Program-made: the position numbers and the translations under genes | Shown: piece after piece, positions 46,006 through 54,983 of the stretch | Layout: every line of letters starts with the position of its first letter | Position numbering within the stretch: position 1 is the first letter of the stretch | Source of the DNA: Betaproteobacteria bacterium SCN2 | Lineage (GTDB): Bacteria > Pseudomonadota > Gammaproteobacteria > Burkholderiales > Thiobacillaceae | Assembly: GCA_008923285.1 (NCBI GenBank) | Contig: WBSG01000005.1 | Span: 1 to 64,000 of the forward strand | Reading direction: 5' to 3' | DNA length: 64,000 bases | Notes under the pieces: generated by a model | Database searches by the model: none | What the model was told of the DNA's origin: nothing | The model's input: the letters and a program-made list of their open reading frames with translations, nothing else

Positions 46006-46708
46006 GGGGCAGCTGCTTCATCTCGGATTCGATCCAGGCCTTGACTTCATCGTTCAGCGCATCGGCCTTCTTGCCCTGCGAGGATATCACCGGACCGATG
46101 GAAACGGTAATGGTGCCGGGGTGCTTGATGAAGGAGTGGCGCGGCCAGACCTCGCCCGCATTGTGCGCCACCGGCAGCACCGGCGTGCCGGTGTGCGTGG
46201 CGAGCCAGGCCCCGCCAATGGCATAGCGGCCGGCCTCGCCGGGCTTGACGCGCGTGCCCTCGGGAAAAATCGTCACCCAGAATCCCTGCTTCATCCGGTG
46301 CCTGCCCTGGGCCACGATCTGCCTGAGCGCTTCCTTGCCGGCCTTGCGATCGATGGCGATGGGTGAAGTCAGCGCCAGGCCCCAGCCGAAGAAAGGTATT
46401 CTCAGCAATTCCTTCTTCAGCACCATGGATTGCGGCGGGAACAGGATGGGCAGCGCGATGGTTTCCCAGGCCGACTGGTGCTTGGCCATGACGATGACCG
46501 GTTGATCCGGCAGGTTCTCCATGCCCCTGATTTCGTAGCGGATGCCGAGTAGGCCGCGCGCAGCGGCAACCACCAGGCGGTTCCAGAGGGTGATGATGCG
46601 GTAGCGGACAAACGGGCTGAAGGGAAAACTCAGCAGTGCAATGAACGAAAAGACGATCGTGGCCAGGCCTTGCACCAGCGCGAACAGGGTCGAACGCAAC
46701 AGGGTCAT
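45989..46708 (-). CDS. plsC: 1-acyl-sn-glycerol-3-phosphate acyltransferase
   Basis: Phospholipid synthesis at the inner membrane. 239 residues. Membrane segment LVQGLATIVFSFIALLSFPF, acyltransferase motif I in MAKHQSAWETIALP, where the usual HX4D is HX4E, and motif III FPEGTRVKPGE. The Glu variant also occurs in other betaproteobacterial PlsC-like proteins as far as I recall. It overlaps gmhB by 4 bases. Confidence 0.93.
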   Translation of the reverse strand: MTLLRSTLFALVQGLATIVFSFIALLSFPFSPFVRYRIITLWNRLVVAAARGLLGIRYEIRGMENLPDQPVIVMAKHQSAWETIALPILFPPQSMVLKKELLRIPFFGWGLALTSPIAIDRKAGKEALRQIVAQGRHRMKQGFWVTIFPEGTRVKPGEAGRYAIGGAWLATHTGTPVLPVAHNAGEVWPRHSFIKHPGTITVSIGPVISSQGKKADALNDEVKAWIESEMKQLPHARAR

Positions 46709-47244
46709 GCGTCGCCCAGAATGGCGTCGACGGCCTTCGCCAGATCGGCATATACCTGTGTACCTTCCGGCAGCCCGCCTGTCTGCATGGTTTTCTTGCC
46801 CTTGCCGGTCTCGACCAGCACGGGCTGGCAGCCGACCTCGGCCGCCGCCTGCAGGTCACGCAGCGAATCGCCGACCGCCGGCACGCCGGTGAGATCGACA
46901 TGGAAGCGTTCGCCGATCTGCTGGAACAGGCCGGCCCGGGGCTTGCGGCAACCGCACTGGCTGTCGGCTGCATGCGGGCAGTAGAACACCGCGTCGATAC
47001 GGCCGCCGAACTGCGCCAGCGCCTTGTGCATCTTGGCGTGGATGGCGTTGAGCGTGGCCATGTCGAAGAGGCCGCGGCCGACGCCAGACTGGTTGCTTGC
47101 TACCACCACGCGATAGCCGTTCTGGTTCAGGCGCGCAACCGCCTCCAGGCTGCCTGGAATCGGCTGCCATTCGTCCGGACTCTTGATGAACTTGTCCGAA
47201 TCGAAATTGATGACACCGTCACGGTCGAGAATGATCAATTTCAT
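46705..47244 (-). CDS. gmhB: D-glycero-beta-D-manno-heptose 1,7-bisphosphate 7-phosphatase
   Basis: HAD phosphatase for LPS heptose synthesis. 179 residues. Motif I LIILDRDGVINFDSD, the zinc-binding cysteines and His in FYCPHAADSQCGCRKP, and motif IV GDSLRDLQAAAEVG. Placed between glyS and plsC as in many betaproteobacteria. Confidence 0.95.
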   Translation of the reverse strand: MKLIILDRDGVINFDSDKFIKSPDEWQPIPGSLEAVARLNQNGYRVVVASNQSGVGRGLFDMATLNAIHAKMHKALAQFGGRIDAVFYCPHAADSQCGCRKPRAGLFQQIGERFHVDLTGVPAVGDSLRDLQAAAEVGCQPVLVETGKGKKTMQTGGLPEGTQVYADLAKAVDAILGDA

Positions 47245-47253
47245 CCCGCTATC

Positions 47254-49386
47254 TTACGCCGCTAATTTCGCCAAATCAGCCACCCGGTTCATGGTCTGGT
47301 GCAACTGATTGAGCAGCGCCAGGCGGTTGGCCTTCAGCGCCGGATCCTCGGCATTGACCATGACGCCGTCGAAGAAGCTATCCACCGGGGTTTTCAGTGC
47401 AGCCAGCGCGGTGAGCGAGCCGGTGTAATCGCCGGATTCCAAGGCCGCGTCGGCCACGGGCCTGATCTTGTCCAGCGCCCGGGAAAGCGCCGTTTCCGCG
47501 GTTTCCTTGAACAGCGCGGCATCGATGGCCGTCGGCACCCCGCCTTCCACCTTCTTGAGGATGTTACCCACGCGCTTGTTGGCGGCGGCCAGGCTTTCCG
47601 CCTCCGGCAGTTTGGAAAAGGCGCGCACCGCCAGCAACTGCAGCGGCACCTTGTCGATGCGCACCGGGCGCAGGGACAGCACCGCCTCGACTTCGTTGGC
47701 GGTATAGCCCTGCTCGCGCATCATGCCGCCCAGGCGCTCGAACATGAAGGTCTCGACGTCGGTGTGCGCATCAGCTACCAGGCCTTTGGGGAATGCGGCG
47801 AAGGCGATGTTGACCAGCTCGGCCAGGCTCAAGGGCAGCGACTTCTCGACCAGGATGCGCAGCACGCCCAGCGCGTGGCGGCGCAATGCGAACGGATCCT
47901 TGTCGCCGGTGGGAACCTGGCCGATGCCGAACAGCCCCGCCAGGGTTTCCAGCTTGTCGGCCAGCGCCACGCACACGCCGACGTCGTTGCGCGGCAGTTC
48001 GTCGCCGGCGAAGCGCGGCTTGTAATGGTCCTCGATGGCGAAGGCGATGGCATCGCCGAGGCCGTCGTGGAGGGCGTAGTAGCGGCCCATGATGCCCTGC
48101 AGTTCGGGGAACTCGCCGACCATATCGGTCAAGAGATCGGCCTTGGCCAGCAGCGCGGCGCGGTCGGCCTGCAGAGCCAGTTCTTCGCTGCCCAGTTTTT
48201 CGCCGATGGCGCGCGCGATCGCCATCACCCGCTCCACGCGCTCGCCCTGGGTGCCGAGCTTGCTGTGGTACACCACCTTGGCCAGTCCCGGCACGCGCGA
48301 TTCCAGCGGCTTCTTGCGGTCCTGGTCGAAGAAGAACTTAGCATCGGCCAGGCGCGGGCGCACCACACGCTCGTTGCCGCCGATCACCGCAGACGCATCG
48401 GCCGGACTGATGTTGGAGACGATCAGGAATCTGTTGGTCAGCTTTCTGTTCGCATCCAGCAGCGGGAAATACTTCTGATTGGCCTTCATGGTCAGGATCA
48501 GGCATTCCTGCGGCACTTCCAGGAAAGCTTCCTCGAACTGGCCGGCCAGCACATTGGGGCGCTCCACCAGTGCAGTCACTTCGTCCAAGAGCGCCTCGTC
48601 CTCGATCGGCTTCAGACCATCCTTGGCGGCGGCCGCCGCAAGCTGTCGTTCGATTTCCGCACGTCGCTCGGCAAAGCTCGCGATCACCGCGCCTTCGTCG
48701 CGCAGCTGCGCTGCGTAGCTGTCGGCGTCTGTGATCGATACCACCGGGTTTTTCGCCTCAAAGCGGTGGCCGCCAGTCTCACGGCCCGCATCAAGCCCCA
48801 GCACCGACACCGGCACCATTTCACTGCCGTGCAAAGCGACGAGGCCATGCGCCGGTCGCACGAAATTCACATCGCTCCAGCCATCCGCCAGTTGGTAGGT
48901 CATCACCTTGGGGATAGGGAGCTTGTCCAGCATATCTTCAAGCGCACTTTGCAATCCCACTTGCAGGCTCGAGCCCTTTGCCATAGAGCGCAGAAATATG
49001 GCTTCAGCCTTGCCATCGCTGGCGACATACAGCTTGTCCGGGCCATCGACTGCGTTAGGCCACAAATCGGCCAAATCTGCTCGACCAACCTTTGCTAACC
49101 TTTTCCGCAGGGCATCAGTAGGTTTGCCATCAGCATTGAGTGCTACTGAAACCGGCATAAGTTTCTCTTTGACCTCTTGGTCAGGCGCAGTCGTCATGAC
49201 ATTACTGACATGCACGGCAAGTCGACGTGGCGATGCATAAGCTACGAATTTATCGTCACCACTAACCAGGCTTCTGGACTTGAGGCCATCAAAAATTAGC
49301 TCGGCAAAGCTTTCGCCCAGCTTCTTCAATGCCTTGGGCGGCAGTTCTTCAACGAAGAGCTCAACGAGAAGGTTCTTGGTCGTCAT
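47254..49386 (-). CDS. glyS: Glycine-tRNA ligase beta subunit
   Basis: 710 residues. N-terminal NLLVELFVEELPPKALKKLGESF, then VGLDAG-like core with HD-type and anticodon-binding regions toward the C-terminus. Works with GlyQ as an alpha2beta2 enzyme. The segments PQECLILTMKANQKYFPLLD and RYYALHDGLGDAIAFAIEDHYKPRF are typical, cited here as separate landmarks. It follows glyQ by 2 bases. Confidence 0.97.
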   Translation of the reverse strand: MTTKNLLVELFVEELPPKALKKLGESFAELIFDGLKSRSLVSGDDKFVAYASPRRLAVHVSNVMTTAPDQEVKEKLMPVSVALNADGKPTDALRKRLAKVGRADLADLWPNAVDGPDKLYVASDGKAEAIFLRSMAKGSSLQVGLQSALEDMLDKLPIPKVMTYQLADGWSDVNFVRPAHGLVALHGSEMVPVSVLGLDAGRETGGHRFEAKNPVVSITDADSYAAQLRDEGAVIASFAERRAEIERQLAAAAAKDGLKPIEDEALLDEVTALVERPNVLAGQFEEAFLEVPQECLILTMKANQKYFPLLDANRKLTNRFLIVSNISPADASAVIGGNERVVRPRLADAKFFFDQDRKKPLESRVPGLAKVVYHSKLGTQGERVERVMAIARAIGEKLGSEELALQADRAALLAKADLLTDMVGEFPELQGIMGRYYALHDGLGDAIAFAIEDHYKPRFAGDELPRNDVGVCVALADKLETLAGLFGIGQVPTGDKDPFALRRHALGVLRILVEKSLPLSLAELVNIAFAAFPKGLVADAHTDVETFMFERLGGMMREQGYTANEVEAVLSLRPVRIDKVPLQLLAVRAFSKLPEAESLAAANKRVGNILKKVEGGVPTAIDAALFKETAETALSRALDKIRPVADAALESGDYTGSLTALAALKTPVDSFFDGVMVNAEDPALKANRLALLNQLHQTMNRVADLAKLAA

Positions 49387-49388
49387 GT

Positions 49389-50306
49389 TCAGGCCACCTT
49401 CTTCTCGATCTGTGCCAGCACTTCATCCGCCCATGCCTTGGGCGCCATCGGGAAGCCGAGGCGTGCGCGTGAATCCAGATAGCTCCTGGCCACGGCCCTA
49501 GCGAGGTTGCGGATGCGGCCGATGTAGGCCGCACGCTCGGTCACTGAAATCGCGCCGCGCGCATCCAGCAGGTTGAAGGTGTGCGCGGCCTTCAAGACTT
49601 GTTCATAGGCCGGCAGCGCCAGCTGCTGCTCCATCAGGTGCTGCGCCTGCTTCTCGTGCGCACCGAAAGCGGTGAGCAGGAAATCGACGTCGCTGTGCTC
49701 GAAGTTGTAGGTGGACTGCTCGACTTCGTTCTGGTGATAGACATCGCGGTAAGTAATGCCTTCCGTCCACTGGAGGTCGAACACGTTTTCCACGCCCTGC
49801 AGGTACATGGCCAGGCGCTCGAGGCCGTAGGTGATCTCGCCGGTAATGGGTTTGCAGTCGATGCCGCCGACCTGCTGGAAATAGGTGAACTGGGTGACTT
49901 CCATGCCGTTCAGCCACACTTCCCAGCCCAGGCCCCAGGCGCCGAGGGTGGGGTTTTCCCAGTCGTCTTCGACGAAGCGCACGTCGTTCTGCTTGAGGTC
50001 GAAGCCCAGTGCCTCCAGCGAGCCGAGATAGAGTTCGAGGATATTCGCCGGCGCCGGCTTCAACACCACCTGGAACTGGTAGTAATGCTGCAGGCGGTTG
50101 GGGTTTTCGCCATAGCGGCCGTCCTTGGGGCGGCGCGAGGGCTGCACGTAGGCGGCCTTCCACGGCTCGGGGCCCAAGGCGCGCAAAAAGGTGGCAGTGT
50201 GCGAGGTGCCCGCCCCGACTTCCATGTCATAGGGCTGCAGCAGCGCGCAGCCCTGTTTGGCCCAGTAGGTCTGCAGGGCCAGGATCAATTCCTGAAAGCT
50301 TTGCAT
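49389..50306 (-). CDS. glyQ: Glycine-tRNA ligase alpha subunit
   Basis: 305 residues. [20 protein letters not shown] start; catalytic core motifs [40 protein letters not shown] and [18 protein letters not shown]-like [16 protein letters not shown]. The ATG at 50306 matches the family N-terminus; a TTG at 50321 is less likely. Confidence 0.97.
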   Translation of the reverse strand: MQSFQELILALQTYWAKQGCALLQPYDMEVGAGTSHTATFLRALGPEPWKAAYVQPSRRPKDGRYGENPNRLQHYYQFQVVLKPAPANILELYLGSLEALGFDLKQNDVRFVEDDWENPTLGAWGLGWEVWLNGMEVTQFTYFQQVGGIDCKPITGEITYGLERLAMYLQGVENVFDLQWTEGITYRDVYHQNEVEQSTYNFEHSDVDFLLTAFGAHEKQAQHLMEQQLALPAYEQVLKAAHTFNLLDARGAISVTERAAYIGRIRNLARAVARSYLDSRARLGFPMAPKAWADEVLAQIEKKVA

Positions 50307-50377
50307 CGACAGATTCTTCAACGCTCAAAACGTCGATTTTACCCGCAATGGGGCGGTTTCCGGCTGTCTCGGCGCAA

Positions 50378-51655
50378 TCAGCCGGCAAGAATCAGCCGGG
50401 CTTCGAGCCCTCCCTCCGCACGGTTGGCAAGCCTGATTTCCCAGCCATTGATTTCAGCCAGCTGCTTGACGATGGCAAGGCCCAGTCCTGTTCCCCCTGT
50501 GGCGGCGGCACGCGAGGCTTCCAGACGGTAGAAGGGGCGCAGCACCTTGTCCAGCTCGGACTCTGGAATGCCGGGGCCGTAATCCAGCACGCTGATTTCT
50601 GCTTGTTTTACACCGCATTTGAGATGCAATTCCGGCCGGCGCTCCCCGCCATAGCGAAGGGCGTTCTGCAGCAGGTTGTCGAGGATGCGGGCGAGTGCGC
50701 CCCGGCCGACACGAACACGGCAGGCTTCGCCGGCCCGGTAATGTGCGCCATGCCTCTCGGCAAATTTTTGCAGAAATTCGTCCAGGTCGATTTCCTGCGC
50801 CATTTCCGGCTGCGTGCTGCGGGCGAGCTCGAGGTAGCCGCCGATCATGGCGTTCATCTCGGCCAGATCCTTTTCCATGCTGGAAAGCTTGGCCGGGTCG
50901 AACTTCGTCTGCAGCAGTTCAAGCTTGAGCTGCAGCCGGGTAAGCGGGGTGCGCAGATCGTGGGAAATGCCACCCAGCAATGTGGTGCGGTTTTCCAGCA
51001 GTTCCCGCACCTCGCGCGCCATCTGGTTGAAGCGGCGCGCGAGGTCGGCCAGCTCTTGCGGCCCGGTTTCCGGCAGGGGTTCGGGCATGCCGCCCTTGCC
51101 CACCACACCTGCCGCGCGCGACGCGCGCGCCAGCGGCACGGTGATGCGCCGCACCAGGAACAGGGCCGTGAACAGCACCAGGAACGTGCCGATGGACAGC
51201 AGCGTCACCGCCGCAAGCGGCGGCCTCATGGCATAGCGGTCCGGGAAGAATCCGGCCTGCAACTGCCGGCCGCCGATGGCCATCACCACCCAGGCAGTCC
51301 GGCTTTGCTCGCCGCCTTCGAGCAGGATGTGCGTGCCCAGCCGCTTGGACAAGGCCCGCTCAATCTCACCCTTGAAGGGAAACTTTGCCGCGGGCGGCCT
51401 CAAGCTGCCGGTTGCCGCCTGCAGGCGCAAGCCGTGGCGTTCGGCCAGTTCCCGCTCGAACGCCGGCCGCACTTCCGGCGGCAATTCCACCCAGGTCTGC
51501 CCGGACAGCACGATCAGCCCGGCAAGGTCGTCCGCCGAACGCTCCGCCACCGGCTTGACCACCGTGCGGTATACCACCAGTGTAGCCGTCGCCTGGAACA
51601 GCAGGAATACCGCCGCCAGGATCAGCGCTGTACGGGCAAACAGGGAACGAATCAT
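50378..51655 (-). CDS. Sensor histidine kinase (EnvZ/RstB-like)
   Basis: 425 residues. First membrane segment ALILAAVFLLFQATATLVVY, periplasmic domain (about 38-150), second segment LAAVTLLSIGTFLVLFTALFLV, HAMP linker, dimerisation helix with the phospho-accepting His in LGGISHDLRTPLTRLQLKLE, and ATPase motifs NLLQNALRYG, DYGPGIPE and GGTGLGLAIVKQ. The start overlaps the response regulator stop (ATGA). Input signal unknown; envelope or osmotic stress is plausible. Confidence 0.94.
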   Translation of the reverse strand: MIRSLFARTALILAAVFLLFQATATLVVYRTVVKPVAERSADDLAGLIVLSGQTWVELPPEVRPAFERELAERHGLRLQAATGSLRPPAAKFPFKGEIERALSKRLGTHILLEGGEQSRTAWVVMAIGGRQLQAGFFPDRYAMRPPLAAVTLLSIGTFLVLFTALFLVRRITVPLARASRAAGVVGKGGMPEPLPETGPQELADLARRFNQMAREVRELLENRTTLLGGISHDLRTPLTRLQLKLELLQTKFDPAKLSSMEKDLAEMNAMIGGYLELARSTQPEMAQEIDLDEFLQKFAERHGAHYRAGEACRVRVGRGALARILDNLLQNALRYGGERRPELHLKCGVKQAEISVLDYGPGIPESELDKVLRPFYRLEASRAAATGGTGLGLAIVKQLAEINGWEIRLANRAEGGLEARLILAG

Positions 51656-52380
51656 GGGCCCGATGAGGCCTTGCCCTGCGGGGCGAACAGGTAGCCCTGC
51701 CCCCACACCGTCTTGATATAGCGAGGATTGGAAGGATCCTCCTCGATTTTCTTGCGCAGGCGATTGACGCGCACGTCGATGCTGCGGTCGAAGGGGTCGC
51801 GTTCGAAGCCGCGCAACTGGTCCATCAGCCAGTCGCGCGACAATGCGCGATTGGGATGCGTCACGAAGATTTCCAGCAGGCTGAATTCGCCGCTGGTGAG
51901 TTCGACCTCCTGCTCCCCACGGCTCAGCAGACGGGCATCCAGATTGATCCTGAAGGGGCCGAATTCGGCCGTCTTCAGCGCTTCCGCCGCTTCGCCGGCA
52001 GCCGCCGCACCTCGCCGCAAGACGGCACGAATGCGCGCGAGCAATTCCCTCGGATTGAACGGCTTGGGCAGATAGTCATCGGCACCGACTTCGAGGCCGA
52101 TGATGCGGTCGATGTCCTCGCCCTTGGCCGAAAGCATGATGACCGGCAACGTAGCCGCCTGACCCTTGAGCCGGCGCGCGATGGACAGACCGTCCTCGCC
52201 CGGCATCATCAAGTCAAGCACCAGAAGATCGGGGCGGGACTTTTCCAGCAACGCATCCAGCGCCACTGCCCCCTCGGCGCAAGCGACATCAAAACCCTGT
52301 CCAGCCAGATATTCGGACAGCAGCTCACGAATGCCTGGGTCGTCGTCCACTACATAGATCATGGGTTTGCGCTCATCCAT
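51652..52380 (-). CDS. OmpR-family response regulator
   Basis: 242 residues. Receiver domain with the acidic pair VVDDDPG, phospho-accepting Asp in LLVLDLMMPGEDG and the Lys in DDYLPKPFNPRE. A winged-helix DNA-binding domain follows (LTSGEFSLLEIF, DRSIDVRVNRLRKKIEEDP, TVWGQGYLF). Partner of the kinase that follows. An RstA-box-like site lies 46 bases upstream of its start, in the divergent gap. Confidence 0.95.
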   Translation of the reverse strand: MDERKPMIYVVDDDPGIRELLSEYLAGQGFDVACAEGAVALDALLEKSRPDLLVLDLMMPGEDGLSIARRLKGQAATLPVIMLSAKGEDIDRIIGLEVGADDYLPKPFNPRELLARIRAVLRRGAAAAGEAAEALKTAEFGPFRINLDARLLSRGEQEVELTSGEFSLLEIFVTHPNRALSRDWLMDQLRGFERDPFDRSIDVRVNRLRKKIEEDPSNPRYIKTVWGQGYLFAPQGKASSGP

Positions 52381-52423
52381 GCCCGCAATATATCAGCCCG
52401 CTGTCACGACTGTTAATCGCCAA

Positions 52424-52439
52424 GTTACATCTTGTTACA
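52424..52439. promoter_or_regulatory. Tandem GTTACA sites (RstA/OmpR-type box)
   Basis: GTTACA occurs at 52424-52429 and 52434-52439, exactly 10 bases apart. The stretch TACATCTTGTTACA matches the E. coli RstA box consensus TACATNTNGTTACA as I remember it. It lies between the response regulator gene and the divergent secreted-protein genes, so it may control both. Confidence 0.6.
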
Positions 52440-52532
52440 AAATCACGCCTGCGGGAAACCGCATGGTTACCACTCCCTCCCATACTGCGAAGCGTGGAAG
52501 ACGGCAACGCCTTCCCACAAATGGAGAAATAC

Positions 52533-52829
52533 ATGAACACACGCCTTTCTGCACTGCTGATCGCGAGCCTGGCCGGCCTGACCCTTTCCGGCCCGGTATT
52601 GGCCGAGCCGAATTTCATGGACAGAAGTTTCCGGGATTTATCCGTCCGCGAAGACCGGGCGGCAGACCGTGATTTCGGCAGATGGGAGGAACGCGAGTCA
52701 CGCCAGTCCCAGAAACGGCAGGAAAGGAAGAATGAACGCAAGGCCAACCAGGAACAGGAACGCGGTTACGGCTATGGCTATGAACGCCGCAATCCGCCCC
52801 CCGCCCACGACGGCCGCGGACGTCGCTGA
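52533..52829 (+). CDS. Small secreted charged protein
   Basis: 98 residues. Signal peptide MNTRLSALLIASLAGLTLSG with cleavage likely after VLA. The mature part is short and highly charged (RDLSVREDRAADRDFGRWEE, QKRQERKNERKANQEQER), with a Tyr/Gly stretch GYGYGYERR near the end. GGAG seven bases before the ATG at 52533. No recognised family. First of three envelope-protein genes divergent from the two-component system. Confidence 0.75.
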   Translation: MNTRLSALLIASLAGLTLSGPVLAEPNFMDRSFRDLSVREDRAADRDFGRWEERESRQSQKRQERKNERKANQEQERGYGYGYERRNPPPAHDGRGRR

Positions 52830-52862
52830 GTTTCGCTGAAATTGAAAGGAAGGAGCACAACC

Positions 52863-53429
52863 ATGCAAACCCGCATCACCCCCCTCGTCACCGGACTTGC
52901 CGCCCTGCTGGCGCTGTCCTCCGGTGCGGCGATGGCCGACTACGGGCATCAGTTCCGCGATCGCGCGAAGGTGGTTTCCTCGACACCGGTGTACGAACAG
53001 ATCAACGAGCCCAGGCGCGAATGCTGGACCGAATATGAAAGCCGCGAGGTTTACCGCAACGGCAACAGCACCGGCGGCGCCATCCTTGGCGCGGTAGTCG
53101 GCGGCCTGGTCGGTTCCACCGTCGGCAAGGGCAACGGCAAGGTCGCCGCGGCCGCGGTAGGCGCCGCCACCGGCGCGGTGGTGGGCGACCGCTGGAACGA
53201 TCGTGGCGGAAGCTACGCCCATGAAGAGCGCCCGGTCGAACGCTGCCGGGTAACCGACAACTACCGCAGGGACATCGTCGGCTACGACATCGTTTATCGC
53301 TACAACGGCAGGGACTACACCACTCGCCTGCCCCATGATCCCGGCAAATGGCTGGACCTCGATGTGAACCTTTCGGTCGCCGGCCATCCGCGTGATGACC
53401 GCTGGCACGAGAGTCGCAGCCGCTGGTAA
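52863..53429 (+). CDS. Glycine-zipper 2TM domain secreted protein
   Basis: 188 residues. Signal peptide ending GAAMA, then a region with RECWTEYE, and a glycine-zipper helix pair STGGAILGAVVGGLVGSTVG and AAAAVGAATGAVVGDRW (about 68-108). The C-terminal part (ERCRVTDNYRRDIVGYDIVY, NGRDYTTRLPHDPGKWLDL) is shared with other envelope-stress proteins. AAGGAG precedes the ATG. Probably outer-membrane or periplasmic. Confidence 0.85.
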   Translation: MQTRITPLVTGLAALLALSSGAAMADYGHQFRDRAKVVSSTPVYEQINEPRRECWTEYESREVYRNGNSTGGAILGAVVGGLVGSTVGKGNGKVAAAAVGAATGAVVGDRWNDRGGSYAHEERPVERCRVTDNYRRDIVGYDIVYRYNGRDYTTRLPHDPGKWLDLDVNLSVAGHPRDDRWHESRSRW

Positions 53430-53466
53430 CACAAGGGAGCAAACCATTCTTGAAAGGAGAATTGCC

Positions 53467-53838
53467 ATGTTACGCAAAAGCCTGATTGCCGTTGCCATGC
53501 TGGTTGCCTCGACCGGCGCCATGGCTGGCAGCGATTATGTCTATGGCCGTGTCGTTTCGGTCGAGCCCCACTTTTCCGTTTCCTTCGGCAGCGGGCGTCA
53601 TCACGACGGCTTCCGCATCATGTACGAGGTGGGCGGATATCATTACTGGACGCACAGTCGCTACCGGCCCAGCCACGTCATCTGGGTGCCGCGCCCGGTG
53701 GTCCACCACGTGCACCACTACAAGCACAAGCATCATTACCGGCACGACTGGAACGACCGGCACCGCGACCGCTGGGATGACAGGCGCGACCACCGGCGCG
53801 GCGGGCGCGACGACTGGAAAGGCCGTCATCACCGCTAG
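53467..53838 (+). CDS. His-rich small periplasmic protein
   Basis: 123 residues. Signal peptide MLRKSLIAVAMLVASTGAMA. The mature N-terminal half (DYVYGRVVSVEPHFSVSFGS, IMYEVGGYHYWTHSRY) resembles the C-terminal domain of the preceding glycine-zipper protein. The C-terminal 50 residues are extremely rich in His, Arg and Asp (VHHVHHYKHKHHYRHDWNDR) and could bind zinc, nickel or copper. GGAG lies upstream. It ends in a strong terminator at 53860. Confidence 0.8.
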   Translation: MLRKSLIAVAMLVASTGAMAGSDYVYGRVVSVEPHFSVSFGSGRHHDGFRIMYEVGGYHYWTHSRYRPSHVIWVPRPVVHHVHHYKHKHHYRHDWNDRHRDRWDDRRDHRRGGRDDWKGRHHR

Positions 53839-53859
53839 CTGCTGACGCGACCGCATCAC

Positions 53860-53887
53860 GGGCGAACACGGGTTCGCCCGTTTTTTT
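53860..53887 (+). terminator. Intrinsic terminator of the small envelope-protein operon
   Basis: CGGGCGAAC and GTTCGCCCG form a 9-bp stem around ACGG/ACG and are followed by T7. Confidence 0.85.
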
Positions 53888-53960
53888 GCGCGCAATCCAG
53901 TGCGCAAGCAGCCAACCTGGGCTAAGCTCAACCAGGACTGCCAACCCGACCGAAAAGCCG

Positions 53961-54983
53961 TTGAAGCATTCATGGCCAACACTCGCATACATCCTGGCCC
54001 CCGCGCTGGCGGGCTGCTACCCGATGCATGCCTCGTTCGGGCATCTGGACCTGATGGCCAAACGGCAATCGTTCGCACAGGCCGTGTCCGATGCAAACGC
54101 GACGGCCGAGCTCAGGGCGCATCTGCAGCGGGTCGCCGACATGCGCGAGTTCGCCAGCCGCGAACTGGGCCTGCCTGACAACGACTCCTATCGCAATTAT
54201 GCGCAGCTCGACCGCGACTACCCGGTGTGGAACGTCTGGGTCACACCCGAGTTCGATTTGCATCCGCGCCAGTCTTGCTTTCCCATAGTCGGCTGCGTGC
54301 CTTATCGCGGCTATTACTCGATGCAGCTGGCCGACGGGTACGCAGCAGGATTCAAGGCAAGCGGCGACGATGTACTGGTTGGCGGCGTCACGGCCTACTC
54401 CACCTTGGGCTACTTCGACGACCCCGTCACTTCGGCCATGCTGCGCCTGCCCGAGGAGAGGCTGGCGGGACTCATATTCCACGAGCTCGCGCACCAGGTG
54501 GTGTACGTGAAAGGCCATGCCACGTTCAACGAGTCCTTCGCCCGCGTCGTCGAAATCGAAGGCACTTTGCGCTGGCTGCAAAGCCGCGATGATGAAGCCG
54601 GGCTTGCGCGTTACCGTGCCGCGCTGCAACGGACCGATGTGTTTTTCGATGAAGTGAAGGCAGTGCGCGTACAGTTGGCTTCGCTGTATGCGTCGACAGC
54701 CAGCGCTGAACAAAAACGCCAGGCAAAGAAGCAGGTTTTTGAGGCCCTGCGCGAGGCACATCGGGCGCGCAAGACGCTCGATCCTGCCTGGTCTGCATTT
54801 GACCCCTGGTTTGCAGGCGACCTCAACAACGCCAAACTGGCGGCCGTTTCGACTTATTTCGACGACGTGGAAATGTTTCGCAGGCTGTTCGGTATGGCCG
54901 GCAAGGATTTCGGCGCGTTTTATGCCGCCGTGCTGCTGAAGGCTGCCGAACTCGACAATGCCGGCGCCAGCCCGGCCAGCTAG
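53961..54983 (+). CDS. Predicted lipoprotein aminopeptidase (COG4324 type)
   Basis: About 340 residues. A hydrophobic N-terminus ends in the lipobox-like ALAGC. The core has the zinc motif [24 protein letters not shown] (HExxH plus a downstream Glu), with [17 protein letters not shown] before it. Family PF10023, function unproven. The start is uncertain; TTG at 53961 puts the lipobox near residue 19. It ends by overlapping cca tail to tail by 4 bases. Confidence 0.8.
   Translation: MKHSWPTLAYILAPALAGCYPMHASFGHLDLMAKRQSFAQAVSDANATAELRAHLQRVADMREFASRELGLPDNDSYRNYAQLDRDYPVWNVWVTPEFDLHPRQSCFPIVGCVPYRGYYSMQLADGYAAGFKASGDDVLVGGVTAYSTLGYFDDPVTSAMLRLPEERLAGLIFHELAHQVVYVKGHATFNESFARVVEIEGTLRWLQSRDDEAGLARYRAALQRTDVFFDEVKAVRVQLASLYASTASAEQKRQAKKQVFEALREAHRARKTLDPAWSAFDPWFAGDLNNAKLAAVSTYFDDVEMFRRLFGMAGKDFGAFYAAVLLKAAELDNAGASPAS

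Noticed and set aside
47299-49098. 599-codon plus-strand frame
   Set aside because: Antisense to glyS, a well-supported gene; high-GC strand symmetry produces such frames.
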